Positions 25,103-28,714 of a stretch of DNA of 28,714 nt are shown in pieces. The position numbers and the translations under genes were made by a program. A model generated the notes under the pieces. That model saw nothing but the letters and a program-made list of their open reading frames with translations, did not search any database and was not told where the DNA came from. This stretch comes from Streptococcus sp. UBA6071 (GTDB lineage Bacteria; Bacillota; Bacilli; Lactobacillales; Streptococcaceae): positions 20,575 to 49,288 of the forward strand of contig DIXV01000012.1 of NCBI GenBank assembly GCA_002436115.1, written 5' to 3'. How positions within the stretch are numbered: the stretch's first letter is position 1; each line of letters begins with the position of its first letter.

Positions 25103-25131
25103 ATAATACAATTTTAAAGCGGAAAAATCAA
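25103..25131 (-). promoter_or_regulatory. promoter of the permease-ATPase-PASTA operon
   Basis: On the minus strand TTGATT (25131-25126), a 17-base spacer and TATTAT (25108-25103) form a good sigma-A promoter, about 47 bases before the permease start. Confidence 0.75.
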
Positions 25132-25245
25132 TGAAAATTTGGAGAATAAGTTTCGTTTTTGAATCGTTTTCTTGAAAATCGATGGATTTTTCCGTCTTAC
25201 TATTACTTATATTCCGATAAATTAACTAAGTCAGGGAGGTGGAAA

Positions 25246-25308
25246 ATGTCGCTATTTTTCATAGGGATCTTTTCCTTGTCTGTTGTTTGCATAAAAAAGA
25301 CTCCTTGA
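25246..25308 (+). CDS. possible 20-residue hydrophobic peptide
   Basis: A strong ribosome site (GGGAGGTGG at 25233-25242) precedes ATG 25246, giving MSLFFIGIFSLSVVCIKKTP and a stop. The peptide is hydrophobic with a basic end. It lies in a gene-poor area and its 3' end overlaps the minus-strand terminator at 25292-25335. No clear promoter was found. It could be a small membrane or signalling peptide, or chance; I do not recognise it. Confidence 0.22.
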   Translation: MSLFFIGIFSLSVVCIKKTP

Positions 25309-25335
25309 ATGAGGATTTTTGCTCATTCAGGGAGT
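25292..25335 (-). terminator. terminator at the end of the decayed sugar locus
   Basis: On the minus strand ACTCCCTGAATGAG (25335-25322) pairs with CTCATTCAAGGAGT (25313-25300) with one G-T wobble, an 8-base loop and a T6 tail. It lies 70 bases past the dehydrogenase remnant stop, so it was probably the terminator of the lost operon. Confidence 0.85.
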
Positions 25336-25403
25336 GCTGCTCATGGAAGATTTCTTTTTATCTGTTAAGCCTTGTCTCAGTCTTTTCCCATTAGGAATAA
25401 CCT

Positions 25404-25603
<200 letters not shown>

Positions 25604-25679
25604 TTCTACATCCTTCCCAATCCTAGTTTACATAAAAAATTCTTCATAAGACACACCTCATCCCTTTGCTTAGATGGTT

Positions 25680-25707
25680 GGTAATGCCTCATGAAGAGTT
25701 ACAATCC
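25680..25707 (-). promoter_or_regulatory. ribonucleic antiterminator (RAT) element
   Basis: On the minus strand the 28 bases begin GGATTGTAACTC and end GAGGCATTACC. They match the BglG-family target (GGATTGTtACTg...cAGGCAaaACC) at the conserved ends. The inner pair CTG/CAG of known RATs is replaced by CTC/GAG, a compensatory change. Located between the promoter at 25729-25757 and the BglG remnant, as in bgl/lic leaders. Confidence 0.7.
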
Positions 25708-25728
25708 GATTTTATTTAGCTACTCTGT

Positions 25729-25765
25729 GTTATACCGTAAAAGCACTCGTTTGTCAACGCTTACA
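25729..25765 (-). promoter_or_regulatory. promoter with catabolite-repression (cre) site of the decayed BglG locus
   Basis: On the minus strand TTGACA (25757-25752), 17 bases and TATAAC (25734-25729) make the promoter. TGTAAGCGTTGACA (25765-25752) overlaps the -35 and fits the cre consensus TGWAARCGYTWNCW with one mismatch. The control region is intact although its genes are destroyed. Confidence 0.75.
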
Positions 25766-26144
25766 AAAATGATTTATAGTAGCCCCTAAAATCTGATTAA
25801 AGAGGATATCAAGATAGGTCTAATCCAAATTGAACAGGCAAAACACCCACTTCAAAAACGAGGGTCTTCGGTTACTCAAGTAGAAAGGGTATACTATGTT
25901 ATCTCTGCACCTATTAAGAGTAATGTTTTTTAATTACTGATGGCAATCCGAACATTATTGGAGATAGGGCTTCACCTATAATTGAAGGGTGAGGAGGGCA
26001 AGTAAAATAGAAGCTTGATGACTTCTTAGGTGGAGGGAGGAATCAGAGAAACAACAAAGCTTTAGCAGCAAAAACATCTGTATATGGGCTAATCAGAAAC
26101 TGATAGTATGATATTCCAAAATAATACTATCCCACGAAATGTTT
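25766..26144. other. gene-poor decayed stretch
   Basis: No intact gene. A plus-strand open stretch ending at about 25931 reads IEQAKHPLQKRGSSV and further to NVF and a stop with no start site, possibly a remnant. An inverted repeat GATAGTAT (26102-26109) / ATACTATC (26124-26131) with a 14-base loop lies upstream of the promoter at 26154 and may be an operator. Otherwise nothing recognised. Confidence 0.35.
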
Positions 26145-26182
26145 TGTAAGCGGTTGCTTGTAGAATAAAGCTGTGCTAAGAT
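26145..26182 (+). promoter_or_regulatory. cre-overlapped promoter ahead of the esterase operon
   Basis: TTGCTT (26154-26159), a 17-base spacer and TGCTAAGAT with TAAGAT at 26177-26182 form an extended -10 promoter. TGTAAGCGGTTGCT (26145-26158) overlaps the -35 and matches the cre consensus with one mismatch, so CcpA repression is likely. The first gene downstream with a proper start is the esterase at 26518, leaving a leader of about 330 bases. Another weak -10 (TATAAT, 26427-26432) lies nearer but lacks a -35. Confidence 0.55.
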
Positions 26183-26517
26183 GAGGTCAGAAAGATGGTT
26201 GCTGACAGGCAGGCAAGATTTAGCTAAAGCTGAGGGTGTGATTGCTCTGAAAGACCATAGTGAGCTATTTGGCTCGCATTTAGATGCTTTGAAAACCCAA
26301 AATATGGGAAAAATGAAAGGAGTGGTAGCCTAAAAAGATTATAGGAGGATGTTAGAAAAAAGGGATGGGAAAGGCTTGAATAGCTGCCTAACGCTACCTA
26401 TCATAAGGTTTTATTGTTAGGTTTATTATAATCTAGTGTTTTACAGCAGCCCCTTTATCTGATGCTATAGGCTTAGAGAGTTGAAGGGAAATCGCTGTGT
26501 ATACGAGGAGGTCAGTT

Positions 26518-28032
26518 ATGACAGTAAAAAAATGGTTGCTTTTAGGGCCTTTGTTTGCCCTATCTTTACTTACTTTACTTGCATGTTCTCAAAGTTCGGC
26601 ATCACAAGATGCTCGCATTGATAGCGTGACAATTGATGTAGAAGGTTATGAATTTGGGCCAGCGGTTCCTAAACTTATTGTGAAATTGGATACAGCAGTA
26701 TCGGCAGTATCAGCAGATGATTTGAAGGTATCAACAGCAGGTGTTGCCAGGACAGTTGAAAAAGGTTATTTGTCGGACGAATCTGGTAAAAAGACTGATG
26801 CTTCATCAAGCGAGTATATCAGTATTGACTTGTCGGTAACATACAGCCCTGAAGACTCAGAAAGCAATGCTTCTCCATTTTCTTATAGTTTTGAGACCTA
26901 TCAAAATACTTGGGTTAAGGACTACACAGTATCTATCAAGGGATTGACTGTTACAGCCAACAACCAATCTCATACTTTAGAAACCGAGATCAATGCCATT
27001 GACAATCGGACATCAGAAGATTTGAACCTCTTCACCGTTACAGGTGATTATTCTTCTGACTATAAAAATGATTTGACCGGTGAGACAGAGGAAGTGACCT
27101 TGCAATACGCTGCTCATGAGCCGAAAACGGTTGAGGGTGGTGATAAAAACCCACTTGTCATTTGGCTTCACGGTCAGGGAGAAGGGGGAACAGATGTTGA
27201 CATTACCTTGTTGGGAAATGAAGTTGTCGCACTAGCGCGCAAAGATCTGCAGAGTCATTTTAGTTCAGCTGATGGTTCAGAAACAGGTGCCTATATTCTT
27301 GCTGTTCAAACACCGACCTACTGGATGGATGAGGGCGATGGTACTAATGGAGCAGGTGCTGGGATATCTCGCTATACCGAAGCCTTGATGGATGCCATCA
27401 AGTATTATGTTGACAATAATGATGACATTGATACCAACCGCATTTATCTAGCTGGTTGTTCTAACGGTGGTTACATGACACTTAATTTGGCGATTCACAA
27501 CCCAGATTACTTTGCTGCCCTTGTTCCGCTTGCATCAGCCTATTCCTACTATGATTATGAACGTAATGAGGACGGCACCTATCAGCTGGTCGAAAGCGAC
27601 AGCAGTTTGAGTGGGTACACCTTTGTCAGAAGCGACAAGGTCTGGTTTGATGAGGACAAGCTAGCTACCCTTAAAGACCTGCCAATCTGGTTTGTGCATT
27701 CTGCAGATGATAGTATCGTTGACCCCACGCTTTACGCTTTGCCGATTTATCAGGATTTGGTAAAAAGCGGAGCTGAAAATAAATGGTTCTCCTACTATGA
27801 AAGCGTAGAGGGGACGGATGTTGAAGGGGTGACCTATATGGGCCACTGGTCATGGTTGTATTTCTTTAATGACCAAGTTTCAGGCGTTCAAGATGTCTCA
27901 GCCATCCGTGCAGCAAATGACTTGACAACCTTTGTACCAAGCAATGCGGATCAAGGAGGAGCTTCCAAAGCTACTGTAGGCGGAGTCACCTATGACAATC
28001 TTTTTGACTGGTTAAATGCACAGAGCAAATAG
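26518..28032 (+). CDS. lipoprotein esterase with N-terminal Ig-like domain
   Basis: Predicted membrane-anchored alpha/beta hydrolase. From ATG 26518 the product is 504 residues, with a lipoprotein signal ending LTLLACS (Cys near 23). An Ig-like beta domain (about 32-165, with repeated short strands such as IDSVTIDVEGYEFGPAVPKL) precedes the hydrolase. Catalytic elements are oxyanion HGQGEGG near 218, nucleophile Ser in AGCSNGGYM near 318, Asp in VHSADDSIVDP near 400, and His in MGHWSWLYFF near 441. The layout resembles PHB-depolymerase-like/EstA esterases with an Ig-like N-domain. AGGAGG at 26503-26508 fixes the start; a GTG at 26497 is in frame but contains the ribosome site. A second lipoprotein gene follows after 62 bases. 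Substrate is unknown; carbohydrate or lipid esters are possible. Confidence 0.87.
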   Translation: MTVKKWLLLGPLFALSLLTLLACSQSSASQDARIDSVTIDVEGYEFGPAVPKLIVKLDTAVSAVSADDLKVSTAGVARTVEKGYLSDESGKKTDASSSEYISIDLSVTYSPEDSESNASPFSYSFETYQNTWVKDYTVSIKGLTVTANNQSHTLETEINAIDNRTSEDLNLFTVTGDYSSDYKNDLTGETEEVTLQYAAHEPKTVEGGDKNPLVIWLHGQGEGGTDVDITLLGNEVVALARKDLQSHFSSADGSETGAYILAVQTPTYWMDEGDGTNGAGAGISRYTEALMDAIKYYVDNNDDIDTNRIYLAGCSNGGYMTLNLAIHNPDYFAALVPLASAYSYYDYERNEDGTYQLVESDSSLSGYTFVRSDKVWFDEDKLATLKDLPIWFVHSADDSIVDPTLYALPIYQDLVKSGAENKWFSYYESVEGTDVEGVTYMGHWSWLYFFNDQVSGVQDVSAIRAANDLTTFVPSNADQGGASKATVGGVTYDNLFDWLNAQSK

Positions 28033-28094
28033 AAGATGATAAAAAGAGGACCTTAACAGGGCTTCTTTTTCCTAACGATAGAAGAGGAGAGAAG

Positions 28095-28714
28095 ATGATT
28101 TGGAAAACGATAATAACTCTGGGACTTATAACAACGAGTTTGGCTGCTTGTAGCAATCCCACAAAGGATGAGGCAGCAAGTGAGGCTGCAACAACTGAAA
28201 AATATCGGACAGTTATCACTACAGACGGTGAAGTTGATGATATGAATGCGATGATTCGCTACTTTTACTATGCTAATGAAATGGATTTAGAAGGACTTGT
28301 CATCACCAGTTCAACCTATCATTATGCTGGAGATGCGGAAAAAGGGATTGAACCTTACCGTTGGACAGGCACAGATTGGGTTTATGAAATGATTGATGCT
28401 TATGAAGAGATTCAGCCCAACCTTTCTAAACATGCTGACGGCTATCCAACAGCAGATCAGCTCAGAGATATTACAAAAATTGGAAATATTAGCAATGTGG
28501 GTGAAATGGACGTTGTCACAGAAGGCTCGACATTTTTGGAAGAACTTTTCTTAGACGATGATGATACTACCCTTTACGTTCAAACTTGGGGCGGGACAAA
28601 TACCACAGCACGTGCCTTGAAGTCTATTGAAGAAAGCTACAAGGGTACGAAAGACTGGGAAGCTATCCAAGAAAAGATTTACAATAAACTGGTTCTTTAC
28701 ATCATCTTAGACCA
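28095..28714 (+). CDS. DUF1593-like lipoprotein, nucleoside-hydrolase fold, cut by window end
   Basis: The open frame begins at ATG 28095 after GGAGAGAAG and runs off the window, giving 206 codons so far. The signal ends LAACS, a lipobox. The mature start YRTVITTDGEVDDMNAMIRY resembles the nucleoside-hydrolase metal loop (DxDxDD-like), here DGEVDD, as in DUF1593 proteins that are often annotated as cellulose- or sugar-binding proteins. Later TLYVQTWGGTNTTARAL is also typical of that family. It follows the esterase by 62 bases on the same strand, so the two lipoproteins probably form one operon acting on the same extracellular glycan or glycoside. Function not established; the C-terminal part cannot be seen. 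Confidence 0.78.
   Translation, partial: MIWKTIITLGLITTSLAACSNPTKDEAASEAATTEKYRTVITTDGEVDDMNAMIRYFYYANEMDLEGLVITSSTYHYAGDAEKGIEPYRWTGTDWVYEMIDAYEEIQPNLSKHADGYPTADQLRDITKIGNISNVGEMDVVTEGSTFLEELFLDDDDTTLYVQTWGGTNTTARALKSIEESYKGTKDWEAIQEKIYNKLVLYIILD

Noticed and set aside
26181-26333. 50-codon ORF beginning at 26181
   Set aside because: Its ATG overlaps the -10 hexamer of the promoter, so it cannot be expressed from that promoter; no ribosome site.

Overview
The window reads as chromosomal DNA of a Streptococcus (Firmicutes, Lactobacillales). The evidence is gene content and order: gdpP-rplI-dnaB-veg, rpsD standing alone, adcRCBA with Adc boxes, copY-copA, the competence sigma factor comX/sigX, and dapH-dapL. 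Promoters are classical sigma-A type with extended -10 elements, and ribosome binding sites are AGGAGG-like. The species cannot be fixed from the sequence. No rRNA, tRNA, IS element, prophage or CRISPR array was seen.

Layout. 1-4239 (+): c-di-AMP phosphodiesterase GdpP, ribosomal protein L9, replicative helicase DnaB and a Veg-family protein, closely packed. 4240-6302: an alkaline phosphatase lipoprotein behind a promoter with a Pho-box-like direct repeat. 6303-7453: rpsD with a consensus promoter, a long structured leader (an 11-bp outer helix enclosing two interleaved helices, i.e. a potential pseudoknot) and a symmetric terminator. 7569-10318 (-): copper exporter CopA and repressor CopY with one perfect cop operator. 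10355-13904 (-): zinc uptake operon adcR-adcC-adcB-adcA with two Adc boxes at a perfect consensus promoter. 14111-16555: a competence module, with a secreted Bsp-repeat/CHAP murein hydrolase resembling the fratricin LytF (-), preceded by a near-perfect ComX box, divergent from comX (+), whose upstream region carries a 9-bp direct repeat at 21-bp period. 16647-19767 (+): dapH, dapL, 5-formyl-THF cyclo-ligase and a rhomboid protease in one compact run. 20269-21311 (-): aldo/keto reductase with a 19-bp-spacer promoter containing a MerR-type palindrome. 21333-25131 (-): a three-gene operon of a MacB/FtsX-like permease, its ATPase and a membrane-anchored PASTA protein. 25246-26496: gene-poor decayed DNA holding a deletion scar that joins the start of a BglG-family antiterminator (with its RAT element, promoter and cre site) to the end of a short-chain dehydrogenase. 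26145-28714 (+): two lipoproteins, an esterase and a DUF1593-like nucleoside-hydrolase-fold protein cut by the window end, probably one operon under a cre-overlapped promoter.

Metal control (Cop, Adc), phosphate acquisition, competence/fratricide and cell-wall-linked transport sit next to conserved housekeeping genes. The points most worth following are the comX upstream repeat with the ComX-box fratricin, the rpsD leader fold, the PASTA-ABC operon, the BglG/SDR fusion scar, and the MerR-type and Pho-type operators whose regulators lie outside the window.
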